64,000 nt of DNA from Myxococcus guangdongensis (GTDB lineage: Bacteria > Myxococcota > Myxococcia > Myxococcales > Myxococcaceae), in the NCBI RefSeq assembly GCF_024198255.1, contig NZ_JAJVKW010000022.1, positions 103,875 to 167,874 on the forward strand, in the 5' to 3' direction. Position 1 is the first letter of the stretch, and each line of letters opens with the position of its first letter. Below the pieces are notes generated by a model. The model saw only the letters and a program-made list of their open reading frames with translations. It was not told the origin of the DNA and did not search any database. Positions 23,366 to 32,100 of the stretch are shown one piece after another. The translations under genes and the position numbers were made by a program.

Positions 23366-25594
23366 ATGAGCAACGGTCGCGTCCTGCAATTCGCGCTGTC
23401 CATCGACGACGGTGACGAAACCCTCTTGCGTGTCGTGCGCTTCGAGCTCGAAGAGGCGCTCTCGGAGGGGAGCCGCGGCTGGGTGGAGACGGAGACGACC
23501 GAGGTGGTCGATGCCGCGGCCATGTCCGGCAAGCCCTTCCGGCTGCGCATCCTCCAGGGGGACGGGCGGCCCGACAGGTGCTTCCATGGGCTCGTCTTCG
23601 GGGTCAGCCTGGAGGCCTTCCAGCCCGAGCACTTCCGGCTGCGGTTCGAGGTGGGCTCGTCCCTCCACCTGTTGGAGCTGGGGCAGGAGGTGCGCCTCTT
23701 CCAGCAGAAGTCCGTTCCCGACGTGGTGAAGGCGGTGCTGGAGGAGGCTGGCATCCCCGGGGACTCGCAGTCCTGGACGCTCGCGGAGCCGCCTGCCGCG
23801 CGCGCGGCGTTGACCCAGTACAACGAATGCGACCATGCCTTCCTGCGGCGCCTGTTGGCGGAGGAGGGAATCGTCTTCGCCGTGCGAAACGACGACGACG
23901 GCGAGACGCTGGCGTTCTTCGACGGCCCGGATGGACTGGAGCCGCTGGCGGGGGACGGTGTGCTGCTGGTCCGCACCGAGACGCGGACCGACGAGGACAC
24001 CGTCCTCTCCCTGCGAGAGCGTCACGTGGCGGCCCCGGACGCGGTGATGGTGCGTGACCATGATCCGAAGCAGCCCACGGTGGACCTGAGCCACCGCGAG
24101 GAGGCGCCGGAGGCGCGAGGAAGAGAGGTGTACCTCCACCCCGGCGGTTTCGATGCGATGGGGCACGGCAAGCGCCGCGCGAAGCGCATCCTCGAGCGGC
24201 ACCAGTCCCGGACCGTGGTGCGCGAGGGCACGAGCGACTGCCCCCACCTGGAGCCCGGCCGCACCTTCGTGCTGGATGGCCACTCCCGCGTGGAGCTCAA
24301 TGGCGGACAGCTGGTGCTCCGCGTGGTGCATCGGGGTGGGCTGACAGCCCGGGAGTCCGGGGCCTCTGAGGAGACGTACGAGAACAGCTTCCGGGCCATG
24401 CCCCAGGAGCGCCCGTTCTTCCGTCCGGAGGCGCCGCCGGAGCGCCCGGCACCGGGCGTGGAGGTGGCGTTCGTCACGGGCGCCTCGGGGCAGGAGCTGC
24501 ACGGCAGCGAGCGCGGCGAGGTGCGCGTGCGCTTCCCGTGGGATCGCTCGGGTCTGACGGACGACCGCAGCTCCCCGTGGCTGCGCGTGGGACAGCTCGC
24601 CCTGGGCGGCTCGATGATCATCCCCCGTGTGGGCTTCGAGGTGGTGGTGGACCACGAGCTGGGGGACCGGGACCGGCCGCTCGTCATCGGCCACCTCTAC
24701 AACGGGGAGGCGACGCCGCCCTACGCGCTGCCGGACCACGCCACGCTCAGCTCCATCCAGACGGCGACCACCGGAGGCGGGCCCGGCGCGAACGAGCTGC
24801 GCTTCGAGGACGCGGCGGGCGCCGAGGAGATCTTCTTCAACGCCTCGCATGACCTCACCGTCTCCGTGGAGCACGACTCCGACTGGAAGGTGCTGGTGGA
24901 CGAGTCCACGGAGGTCGGGGGGAACCGGACGTTCAGCGTCGGGGCCAACCACACGCACCAGGTGACCAGCCATCGCTCGCTGAACGTTGGCGCCAACCAG
25001 CGCTTGAGCGTGGAGGCGGACCTGTCCGACGGAGTCGGTGGAGACTCCGCGGTGCAGGTGGGCGCGACGCGCAAGCTGACCGTGGGGGGAGACCTCACCG
25101 AGAACACCCAGGGTTCGTTGGAGCGCACGGTGGGAGGGTTGCAGGCGGTGACGGGCCTGGCGGGTTACGAGCGCAAGGTGGTGGGCGGCTCGAAGACGAT
25201 GGTGGGGGCGGCGTGGCTCGAGGCGACCGCCGACAGCCGCATGAGCACCTGTGGCACGGCGCGGGTGGAGACGGTGGGCGCCTTGAAGATGGTGAAGGCC
25301 AGGACGGTCGCCGTGTCGAGCGGCGCGGCCTATGCCCTCACGGCGGCGTCGGAGAAGGTCAAGGTCGGCGGCAATCGCGTGGACAAGGCGGAGGTCGCGC
25401 TCGCCATCACGGCGGGTGGAGGGCTCAGCATCAAGGCGGAGAACATCAACATCACTGGCGAGAGCAAGGTCGTGCTGAAGGTGGGGGGCTCGACGGTGGA
25501 GGTCACCCCCACGGCGGTGAAGATCAAGTCGTCCAAGATCCAGCTCAAGGGCGTGAAGAAGCTGGGCTCGAAGTTGAGTCACAAGAGCAATTGA
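23366..25594 (+). CDS. vgrG: VgrG spike protein, subfamily B', right arm
   Basis: This 742-residue VgrG matches left-arm B in the OB fold (VRFPWDRSGLTDDRSS, IIPRVGFEVVVDHELGD) and in the strand repeats of the tail (GGNRTFSVGANHTHQVT). The hub motif is QYNECDHAFLRRLLAEEG. A GGGGGAG Shine-Dalgarno lies just before the ATG. It ends in KKLGSKLSHKSN, comparable to the LLHKSA end of B, so both tails stop at the same place with no fused toxin. It lies 15 bases before vgrG-C'. Confidence 0.92.
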   Translation: MSNGRVLQFALSIDDGDETLLRVVRFELEEALSEGSRGWVETETTEVVDAAAMSGKPFRLRILQGDGRPDRCFHGLVFGVSLEAFQPEHFRLRFEVGSSLHLLELGQEVRLFQQKSVPDVVKAVLEEAGIPGDSQSWTLAEPPAARAALTQYNECDHAFLRRLLAEEGIVFAVRNDDDGETLAFFDGPDGLEPLAGDGVLLVRTETRTDEDTVLSLRERHVAAPDAVMVRDHDPKQPTVDLSHREEAPEARGREVYLHPGGFDAMGHGKRRAKRILERHQSRTVVREGTSDCPHLEPGRTFVLDGHSRVELNGGQLVLRVVHRGGLTARESGASEETYENSFRAMPQERPFFRPEAPPERPAPGVEVAFVTGASGQELHGSERGEVRVRFPWDRSGLTDDRSSPWLRVGQLALGGSMIIPRVGFEVVVDHELGDRDRPLVIGHLYNGEATPPYALPDHATLSSIQTATTGGGPGANELRFEDAAGAEEIFFNASHDLTVSVEHDSDWKVLVDESTEVGGNRTFSVGANHTHQVTSHRSLNVGANQRLSVEADLSDGVGGDSAVQVGATRKLTVGGDLTENTQGSLERTVGGLQAVTGLAGYERKVVGGSKTMVGAAWLEATADSRMSTCGTARVETVGALKMVKARTVAVSSGAAYALTAASEKVKVGGNRVDKAEVALAITAGGGLSIKAENINITGESKVVLKVGGSTVEVTPTAVKIKSSKIQLKGVKKLGSKLSHKSN

Positions 25595-25609
25595 GGCCCG
25601 AGGCGACCC

Positions 25610-28285
25610 ATGGGTGACGAGCAGCGCCTGACGGCGACATTCTTCTTCGACGCACAGGAGGGCGCGCTCTCCGTGCACGCGGTGCGGGGGCAGGAGGCGC
25701 TGTCACGCGCGTACCGCTTCGAGGTGGACTTCTCCGCGCAGGACGTGGACGTGGATGCGGCGCCTGGAGCGCGCGCGACGCTGGTGCTGGAGTCTCCTCG
25801 CGGCGGCGAGCGCCACGTGGGCGGGGTGCTGGAGGAGGTCTCCCTCGCCGCCATGGCGCAGGCGGGGGAGGGCGCCTTCGGTCGCTACCGGGCGGTGCTC
25901 GTCCCCGAGCCGTACCTGGTGCTGAGCTCGAGGCGCGGCTTCCGCATCTTCCAGCAGAAGTCGGTGCCCGACATCGTCAAGCAGGTGTGCGAGGCCGCGG
26001 GCCTGGAGGACTCCGCCTTCGATTGGGGCGGCGTCACCGGCGCCTACACGCAGCGCGACTTCTGCGTGCAGTACGACGAGTCCGAGTGGGACTTCATCTG
26101 CCGATTGCTCGAGGACGAGGGCATCTTCTTCTCCTTCAGCCATTCCGCGGACGGCGCGCGCATGCGCTTCGAGGATGACAGCACCGGCGTGGACCTGCTC
26201 TCGCCGGACGCGCTGGACTTCACCTTCTTTCCCCAGGAAGGGGCGCCCACCGCCCGGGTCTGGGACTTCCGGGTGCGCACGCGGCTGCGGCCCTCCAAGG
26301 CCACGGTCAACGACTACGACATGCTGCGGCCCGGCACCTCGCTGCTCGCGAGCGCCGAGGCCCAGGAGTCCCTCTCGCGTGAGTGGTACGAGTATCCTGG
26401 AGGTTTTCGTGCTCCCGCGGAGGGCAAGCGGCGGGCGCAGGTCCGGCTCGATGAGCTGCGCACCCCCCGGGTGACGGCGCTCGGACGCACCGACGCGCTC
26501 TTCGTGGCGCCGGGCCGGCGCTTCCACCTCCAGGGCCACCCGTCGTCGGACGCCGAGTACCTGCTCACCGCCGTCGGCTTCCAGCTTCGTCTGGAGGAGG
26601 AGCCCGCCAGCGACAGGCCCCTGGTGGACGCGGGGCCCTGGCGGTACGAGGTGGACTTCGAGGTCATCCCCTCCACGCAGGTGTTCCGCCCCGAGCGGCG
26701 CACCCCGAGGCCTCGGGTGGCGGGAGTGCATACGGCCCGGGTGACGGGACCCGAGGGCGAGGAGATCCACTGCGATGCCCACGGCCGGGTGAAGCTCCAG
26801 TTCCCGTGGGACCGGGACGGTCAGCTCGATGAGCGCACCTCCTGCTGGGTGCGCGTCAGTCAGGCGCACACCACCGGCTCGGTGATGATTCCGCGGGTCG
26901 GCTGGGAGGTGCTCGTCGAGTTCGAGGAGGGAGACCCGGACCGTCCGTTGTGCCTGGGCAAGGTGTGGAACACCACGTTCCTGCCGCCGGTCGAGCTGCC
27001 CGCGGGCAAGACGGTGACGGGCCACAGCTCCATCTCATCGCCGGGAGGCGGGGGCGTCAACGAGGTGCTCTTCGACGACACGGCGGGCGCGGAGAGCGTC
27101 ACCATCAATGGCCAGCACGACATCCTCGTGAAGGCGGCCAACAACAAGCTGTTCAGCGTGGGCCATGATTCGAGCCACCTGGTCAACGGCAAGCGCGCCG
27201 CGAGCGTCGGGGGCAACGAGCAGATCGCCATCCAGGCCAACCTCAACGTCAACGTGGGCGGCAATCAGTCCACCGAGGTGGGCGCCATGCGCGACGTGAA
27301 GGTGACGGGCAGCACCACCGAGGAGGTGGCGGGCGCGTTCGACCTCCAGGTGGGCGCCATGGAGCTGGTGCAGGTGGGCAACCCCATCAAGGCGGTGATG
27401 GAGGTCATCGCGAGCATGGTGGTGGAGAAGGCCATGGGCGCGGCGGCGAAGGCGGCCAGCAAGGCGGAGGCGGCGCTGCTGGGGCCCATCCTCCCGGTGC
27501 TGCAGCAGGCGCGCGAGGCGGTGGGGCCCGCGGCCCAGTTCGCGGGACCGGCGGCGGCGCTGCTCGGCGGTGGGAACCCGGAGATCGCCGCCTTCGCTCA
27601 AGCCGCGGGCAAGCTGTCGGACGCGGCGGGCGCGGCGGACGCGGGGCAGATCGCCGCCGGCGTGGCGCAGTCCATCGTCGCGGACAAGATCACCAGCAAG
27701 GCCATCGAGGCGGTGACGGGGGAGGGCGGGGGTGGCGGTGGTGGGGGCGGGGCAGACGCGGCGCCGGAGGCGGCGGGGAGCGCGACGAGCGGCGGGGAGG
27801 GGACATGGGCCACGGTGGTGGGGGGCTCGGTGAAGGAGACGGTGGGGGGGCTTGCCGCCACCAGTTCCTTGAGCGGCGTCTCCTACGCGGTGGGCGGCGC
27901 GTCCCAGGAGCTGGTGGGCGCGGCCCGCGTGGAGCTCATCAAGGGGAGCAAGTCGGAGACGACCGGCGCGGTGAAGATGGAGACCGTGGGCGTGTACATG
28001 GTGGACGCGAAGGAGTCGTTCGTCACCGACGCCAAGGCGGCCATCGCCATCAACATCGCCGGGAAACAGACGCAGCGCATCTCCGGCAGCCACAGCATGA
28101 GCACGGACGGGCCGGTGCTCGTGACGGCGCCGCGGCTGTCGCTCAAGGGGCAGGGGACCATCACGCTCACGTGTGGTCCCTCGAAGGTCATCGTGAAGTC
28201 GAATGGCATCCTCGTGGAAGGCGCGGCCGAGGTGACCATCGAGGGCTCGAAGATCGAGCTGGATGAGAACGCGCTGGGCACCTAG
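25610..28285 (+). CDS. vgrG: VgrG spike protein, subfamily C', right arm
   Basis: This 891-residue VgrG is the counterpart of left-arm C. Hub motif CVQYDESEWDFICRLLEDEG (~147-166); OB fold HGRVKLQFPWDRDG and HTTGSVMIPRVGWEVL (~385-470). The beta-helix is split by an Ala/Glu/Lys-rich helical insert (MGAAAKAASKAEAALLGPI and following, ~592-657), then a second Ala-rich part and a poly-Gly run (~706-716), before strand repeats resume to the end. Keeping both inserts in C and C' while A and B lack them shows they are old and functional. The next gene is the effector-like protein, 14 bases downstream. Confidence 0.92.
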   Translation: MGDEQRLTATFFFDAQEGALSVHAVRGQEALSRAYRFEVDFSAQDVDVDAAPGARATLVLESPRGGERHVGGVLEEVSLAAMAQAGEGAFGRYRAVLVPEPYLVLSSRRGFRIFQQKSVPDIVKQVCEAAGLEDSAFDWGGVTGAYTQRDFCVQYDESEWDFICRLLEDEGIFFSFSHSADGARMRFEDDSTGVDLLSPDALDFTFFPQEGAPTARVWDFRVRTRLRPSKATVNDYDMLRPGTSLLASAEAQESLSREWYEYPGGFRAPAEGKRRAQVRLDELRTPRVTALGRTDALFVAPGRRFHLQGHPSSDAEYLLTAVGFQLRLEEEPASDRPLVDAGPWRYEVDFEVIPSTQVFRPERRTPRPRVAGVHTARVTGPEGEEIHCDAHGRVKLQFPWDRDGQLDERTSCWVRVSQAHTTGSVMIPRVGWEVLVEFEEGDPDRPLCLGKVWNTTFLPPVELPAGKTVTGHSSISSPGGGGVNEVLFDDTAGAESVTINGQHDILVKAANNKLFSVGHDSSHLVNGKRAASVGGNEQIAIQANLNVNVGGNQSTEVGAMRDVKVTGSTTEEVAGAFDLQVGAMELVQVGNPIKAVMEVIASMVVEKAMGAAAKAASKAEAALLGPILPVLQQAREAVGPAAQFAGPAAALLGGGNPEIAAFAQAAGKLSDAAGAADAGQIAAGVAQSIVADKITSKAIEAVTGEGGGGGGGGGADAAPEAAGSATSGGEGTWATVVGGSVKETVGGLAATSSLSGVSYAVGGASQELVGAARVELIKGSKSETTGAVKMETVGVYMVDAKESFVTDAKAAIAINIAGKQTQRISGSHSMSTDGPVLVTAPRLSLKGQGTITLTCGPSKVIVKSNGILVEGAAEVTIEGSKIELDENALGT

Positions 28286-28299
28286 GCGGGTCGAACGCG

Positions 28300-29622
28300 A
28301 TGGGACAGGCCGGACAGACTCCTGTGACGTGGCTTCACGGCGGCGCGGCGGCCTTGTGGAGCGCCGCGTGCAAGAACGCGCTGATTGCGTGCGGCATCAA
28401 CCCCGCCAACTTCGGCACCTATGACATGCGCGCGAAGGCGCAGGCGGCCGAGCGCAGGACGTACCGCGAGAAGCGCGAGAAGGAGGCGAAGCGGCGCGGG
28501 GCGAACAAGCGCCCCCATGAGGGCAACTGCGAGGTGGGGAAGAAGGACAAGGCGCTGTGCATGTGTATCGAGAGCGATGCGGCCTTCGCCGAGCTGGGCT
28601 CCGAGAAGTGGATGCTGGCCAATTCACAGTCGGGCCACATCTCGCAGAACGCCCTCTACCAGAACGAGCGCGCCGACCCTTGCTCCAACGTCCCGCCTGA
28701 GGGGAAGCACGGCGGCACGTATGGCTATCGGGACAACAAGGCCTTCTGCATGGACCACCTGGGGCGGGCGAACAACCCGGGGACCATCCACTACGAGATC
28801 ACCAACCGGGAGGCGCAGTTCGCGGAGAGCCTGAAGAAGCGCAATGTGAAGAACGTCACCGAGGATGTCATGCAGCAGGGCGTGCAGGGCACGGCATCGG
28901 TGGCAGCGCAGGGGGCCGGGGCGCGACAGAAGGGCAACGACCCGCACGCCAAGCACGACAAGAGCCTGGGTGAGATGACCCCCGAGCGCAAGAAGGAGGG
29001 GCAGCGCAGCGACGCGGCCAAGAACCAGCACGCGAAGGATCTGAAGGCCAATCAGAACGCCAACGCGACCGCGGGGGCCTCGGGGCGGGGCAATAATGGG
29101 ACGCCGAATGCCCCGTCGACGAAGGGGCCGCCCAAGAAGGATGTGGACAAGGCGGTGGAGTGCATCTCGGACGCCTGGAAGCAGTCGCTGGACGAGATGC
29201 GCAACGACGTCATCAATGAGTTCTCCACGGCGGCGCGCTCGGACGAGTGCAAGAAGCAGATCAAGGAGTACAAGAAGACGCTGCCGAAGGACCAACGCAA
29301 CCGGAAGATCCGCTATACGGACCTGCCTGCGGAGCATCGGGCCAAGGTGGACGCCGCGGTCAACAAGAAGACGGGCAACCCCAAGATGTCCGCCGTCGAG
29401 AGGGACCAGAAGAAGCTGGAGAAGAAGGGGGCGAAGACGGCCGGCCAGGCCAACAACCCGCCCACGAAGAAAGACTGTCTGGAGTACCAGGCCAACTGGC
29501 TGCAACAGCACCAGAAGGCGGATGGAAGTCACCCACCGATGCAGGGGCGCGTGCCTGATTCGAACGAGGGTGATGGTGACGAGGTCAAGCAGAACAAGCG
29601 CGGTAAGAAGAGCGCCGATTAG
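28300..29622 (+). CDS. T6SS cargo/effector-like protein, right arm
   Basis: This 440-residue hydrophilic protein lies directly after vgrG-C'. Landmarks are HGGAAALWSAACKNALI (N terminus), NPANFGTYD, then CMCIESDAAF, SQSGHISQNALYQNERADPC (~110-130) and a Cys-containing FCMDHLGR. A low-complexity Asn/Gly/Lys linker (~235-285) leads to a helical C-terminal domain (AVECISDAWKQSLDEMRNDV) and a very basic end. It is a distant paralogue of the left-arm protein at 5322-6461. The conserved Cys/His pattern hints at metal binding or a nuclease-like core, but I cannot assign an activity. No signal peptide is visible. The propeller-like pair follows. Confidence 0.62.
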   Translation: MGQAGQTPVTWLHGGAAALWSAACKNALIACGINPANFGTYDMRAKAQAAERRTYREKREKEAKRRGANKRPHEGNCEVGKKDKALCMCIESDAAFAELGSEKWMLANSQSGHISQNALYQNERADPCSNVPPEGKHGGTYGYRDNKAFCMDHLGRANNPGTIHYEITNREAQFAESLKKRNVKNVTEDVMQQGVQGTASVAAQGAGARQKGNDPHAKHDKSLGEMTPERKKEGQRSDAAKNQHAKDLKANQNANATAGASGRGNNGTPNAPSTKGPPKKDVDKAVECISDAWKQSLDEMRNDVINEFSTAARSDECKKQIKEYKKTLPKDQRNRKIRYTDLPAEHRAKVDAAVNKKTGNPKMSAVERDQKKLEKKGAKTAGQANNPPTKKDCLEYQANWLQQHQKADGSHPPMQGRVPDSNEGDGDEVKQNKRGKKSAD

Positions 29623-29661
29623 CGCCAGGAACGTTGGCGGGGACGAGGAAGGACGAGGGAA

Positions 29662-30609
29662 ATGGCTTTGCGGATTGCGACCCACTACTACAGCGCCAGT
29701 GGACCGATGCTCGACGCCTGCGCGTTTCTCGGGCAGCGCTATGACGAAGAGCGCGGTTACAAGCCGCTCGAGAGCGAATGCTGGGTGATGAACATCCAAG
29801 TGGCTGGGGACGAGGACTCGACGGTGTGGTCCCAATTGGGAAGCACGGGTTGGCTGACACGCTTGTGGCGCTCGCCTTCAGGCGCGGTCTTCGTCAGCAG
29901 CGCCACGGACTCCAAGGTCCTCTACCACCCAGACGTCGAGGGAGATCGCAGTCGCAAGTTCGAGAGCATGAAGCTGGGCGCGCCACTCAATGGCGTGTGG
30001 GGGCTCGACGACGACTTCGTGCTGGCGTGGGGGGCGACGTTCGAGAACACCCGGCACGTGTTCCGGTACGACGGCAAGAAGTGGAAGGAGTTGCCGGCGC
30101 CGGACTTCGAGGTGCGCGCCATGCATGGACTGTCGCCTGACCTGGTCTATGCGGTGGGCGTGGGAGGGGGCGTGGCGAGGTGGGAAGGCAAGGCGTGGAA
30201 GCGCTTTCCGACGCCGACGGACGAGGTGCTCAACAGCGTCTTCGTGGCGGACGAGGATGAAATCTACGCGACGGGAGGTTCGGGCTCGTTGCTGGAGGGA
30301 AGCGCGCACGGCTGGGGCCGCATCGCGGAGAGCCCCGTACCAGGCATGCCCTTGTTTGGCGTCGCGAAGTGGAAGAAGGGGCTTTGGGTGGCGGCGGGTC
30401 AGTTCGGCCTCTTCAAACGCGTGGGCAGTCAGAACAAGATCGAGTGCATCAAGCCCAATCTCTGGGCCGTGGACCTCGATGCCCGCAAGAACCTGCTCGT
30501 CTCGTGCCGGGACCGGGTTTCGGAGTCGGCCGATGGCAAGGCCTTCATGTCCCTCGGACAGGAGTTCCTCCTGGAGAGCCGAGCGAAGAAGAAGCTTGGG
30601 AAGATCTAG
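29662..30609 (+). CDS. Beta-propeller-like protein 1, right arm
   Basis: This 315-residue protein has blade-like repeats: GWLTRLWRSPSG, GVWGLDDDFVLAWG, VFRYDGKKWKELP, MHGLSPDLVYAVG, EDEIYATGGSGS. It lacks a signal peptide. It is the first of two tandem copies, both of 315 codons and starting exactly 982 bases apart, and is related to the left-arm gene at 6513-7418. Residues ~103-255 differ from copy 2 at only two or three positions, whereas the N-terminal third is diverged. Its position behind the effector-like gene suggests an effector-binding or immunity role. The fold is inferred from repeats only. Confidence 0.68.
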   Translation: MALRIATHYYSASGPMLDACAFLGQRYDEERGYKPLESECWVMNIQVAGDEDSTVWSQLGSTGWLTRLWRSPSGAVFVSSATDSKVLYHPDVEGDRSRKFESMKLGAPLNGVWGLDDDFVLAWGATFENTRHVFRYDGKKWKELPAPDFEVRAMHGLSPDLVYAVGVGGGVARWEGKAWKRFPTPTDEVLNSVFVADEDEIYATGGSGSLLEGSAHGWGRIAESPVPGMPLFGVAKWKKGLWVAAGQFGLFKRVGSQNKIECIKPNLWAVDLDARKNLLVSCRDRVSESADGKAFMSLGQEFLLESRAKKKLGKI

Positions 30610-30643
30610 GTAGAGGTTCTGGCCAGCAGGAAGGGCAAGGAAG

Positions 30644-31591
30644 ATGGCCTCGCAGATTACCAGCGACTACTACAGCGCCAGCGGCCCGGCGCTCGATGAC
30701 TGCGCCTTTCTGGGACAGCGCTACGACGAGGAGCGTGGTTACAAGCCCCTCGAAGGCGAGTGTTGGGTGTTGAGTCTTCGCCCCAAGGCAGGTGGTGGCC
30801 TGACGGCGATGTACCACTTTGGGAGTACGGGTTGGCTGACACGCCTGTGGCGCTCGCCGTCAGGCGCGGTCTTCGCCAGCAGCGTCACGGACTCCAAGGT
30901 TCTCTTTCACCCGGACCTCCATGGAGATCCGAAGCATCGATTCGAGAGCATGAAGCTCGGTGCGCCACTCAATGGCGTGTGGGGGCTCGACGACGACTTC
31001 GTGCTGGCATGGGGAGCGACGTTCGAGAACACCCGGCACGTGTTCCGGTACGACGGCAAGAAGTGGAAGGAGTTGCCCGCGCCGGACTTCGAGGTGCGCG
31101 CCATGCATGGACTGTCGCCTGACCTGGTCTACGCGGTGGGCGTGGGAGGGGGCGTGGCGAGGTGGGACGGCAAGGCGTGGAAGCGCTTTCCAATGCCGAC
31201 GGACGAGGTGCTCAACAGCGTCTTCGTGGCGGACGAGGATGAAATCTACGCGACGGGAGGCTCGGGCTCGTTGCTGGAGGGAAGCGCGCACGGCTGGGGC
31301 CGCATCGCGGAGAGCCCCGTGCCAGGCATGCCCTTGTTTGGCGTCGCCAAGTGGAAGAAGGGCCTGTGGGTCGCGGCGGGTCAGTTCGGCCTCTTCAAGC
31401 GCGTGGGCAACCAGAACAAGCTCGAGTGCATCAAGCCGAACCTGCCCGCCATGGGCCTCGACGCCCGCAAGAACCTGCTCATCTCCTGCAGGGACCGGAT
31501 CGCCGAATCGGCGGATGGCAAGGCCTTCACCTCCGGGGGCAAGGACTTCCTCCTGACCTCCCGCGCGGGAAACAAACTGGGAAGCATCTAG
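30644..31591 (+). CDS. Beta-propeller-like protein 2, right arm
   Basis: This second tandem copy is also 315 residues. It keeps the N-terminal YYSASGP and CAFLGQRYDEERGYKPLE of copy 1 but has a different segment at ~42-60 (LSLRPKAGGGLTAMYHFG) and different C-terminal details (SGGKDFLLTS). The variable blade near residue 50 could determine partner specificity. It ends 13 bases before the DUF3540 gene. GGAAGG precedes the ATG. Confidence 0.66.
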   Translation: MASQITSDYYSASGPALDDCAFLGQRYDEERGYKPLEGECWVLSLRPKAGGGLTAMYHFGSTGWLTRLWRSPSGAVFASSVTDSKVLFHPDLHGDPKHRFESMKLGAPLNGVWGLDDDFVLAWGATFENTRHVFRYDGKKWKELPAPDFEVRAMHGLSPDLVYAVGVGGGVARWDGKAWKRFPMPTDEVLNSVFVADEDEIYATGGSGSLLEGSAHGWGRIAESPVPGMPLFGVAKWKKGLWVAAGQFGLFKRVGNQNKLECIKPNLPAMGLDARKNLLISCRDRIAESADGKAFTSGGKDFLLTSRAGNKLGSI

Positions 31592-31604
31592 ACAGGAGCC
31601 CACC

Positions 31605-32093
31605 ATGAAGCCCGCCCGACAGAGAGCAAGACGTGCCCCGGTGAAGCGGGGCTCCACCCCGAAACCCGAGGCCTCGTCCCAACCGGAGCTCGACGGCTCC
31701 GTGCGACTGGCCACCGTCCTGGCCGAGGAGCCCCAGGGCTGGCGCGTGCGGCTCGGCGCCCGGGACCAGGTGCTCTCGCTGGATGCCTCCGTGGACCCGG
31801 CGTTGGTGCGCGAGGCGCTCGAGGACGGAGCGCGGGTGCTCGTGGAGCTCGCCTCGCCCCCCGTGCTCGTGGGCGTGGTGCAGACGTCGCGCGCCCTGCG
31901 CGTGGACCGCCAGGGGCGCGTGGACTCGGAGGTGGAGCGCTTCGAGCTGCATGCCCGGCAGGGCGCCACCGTGAAGACGGCCGGGGCCTTCGTGCAGGTG
32001 AAGGGCTCCGAGGTGGAGCTCTACGGCACGCGCATCCTCACGCGCGCCCGCGAGGTGGCGAAGATCCTCGCGCGGATGATCAACCTGAACTGA
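31605..32093 (+). CDS. DUF3540 protein, right arm
   Basis: This 162-residue protein is the counterpart of 13080-13583. It has a basic, low-complexity N terminus (MKPARQRARRAPVKRG) absent from the left copy. The conserved core follows: GWRVRLGARDQVLSLD, then a C-terminal QVKGSEVELYGTRILTRAR and AREVAKILARMINLN, which is nearly invariant between arms. GGAG precedes the ATG. It is followed by the DUF4150 gene after 7 bases, the same order as in the left arm. Confidence 0.75.
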   Translation: MKPARQRARRAPVKRGSTPKPEASSQPELDGSVRLATVLAEEPQGWRVRLGARDQVLSLDASVDPALVREALEDGARVLVELASPPVLVGVVQTSRALRVDRQGRVDSEVERFELHARQGATVKTAGAFVQVKGSEVELYGTRILTRAREVAKILARMINLN

Positions 32094-32100
32094 GGCAACC

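Larger units (their letters stand above)
29662..31591 (+). repeat. Tandem gene duplication with a near-identical core
   Basis: The two propeller-like genes form a direct repeat with a period of 982 bases and no internal indel. The block from about 29,960 to 30,430 and its copy 982 bases downstream are almost identical, while the 5' portions differ. This mosaic pattern fits gene conversion after an older duplication. Confidence 0.75.

Noticed and set aside
21335..25678. A 1447-codon open frame on the - strand opposite vgrG-A' and vgrG-B'
   Set aside because: Same cause: composition-driven antisense frame without a recognisable domain, exactly overlapping well-supported VgrG genes.
13594..28285. 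Evolved VgrGs with fused toxin domains
   Set aside because: All six end shortly after the beta-helical repeats; the inserts in C and C' are Ala- or Gly-rich and lie inside the spike, with no catalytic motif.
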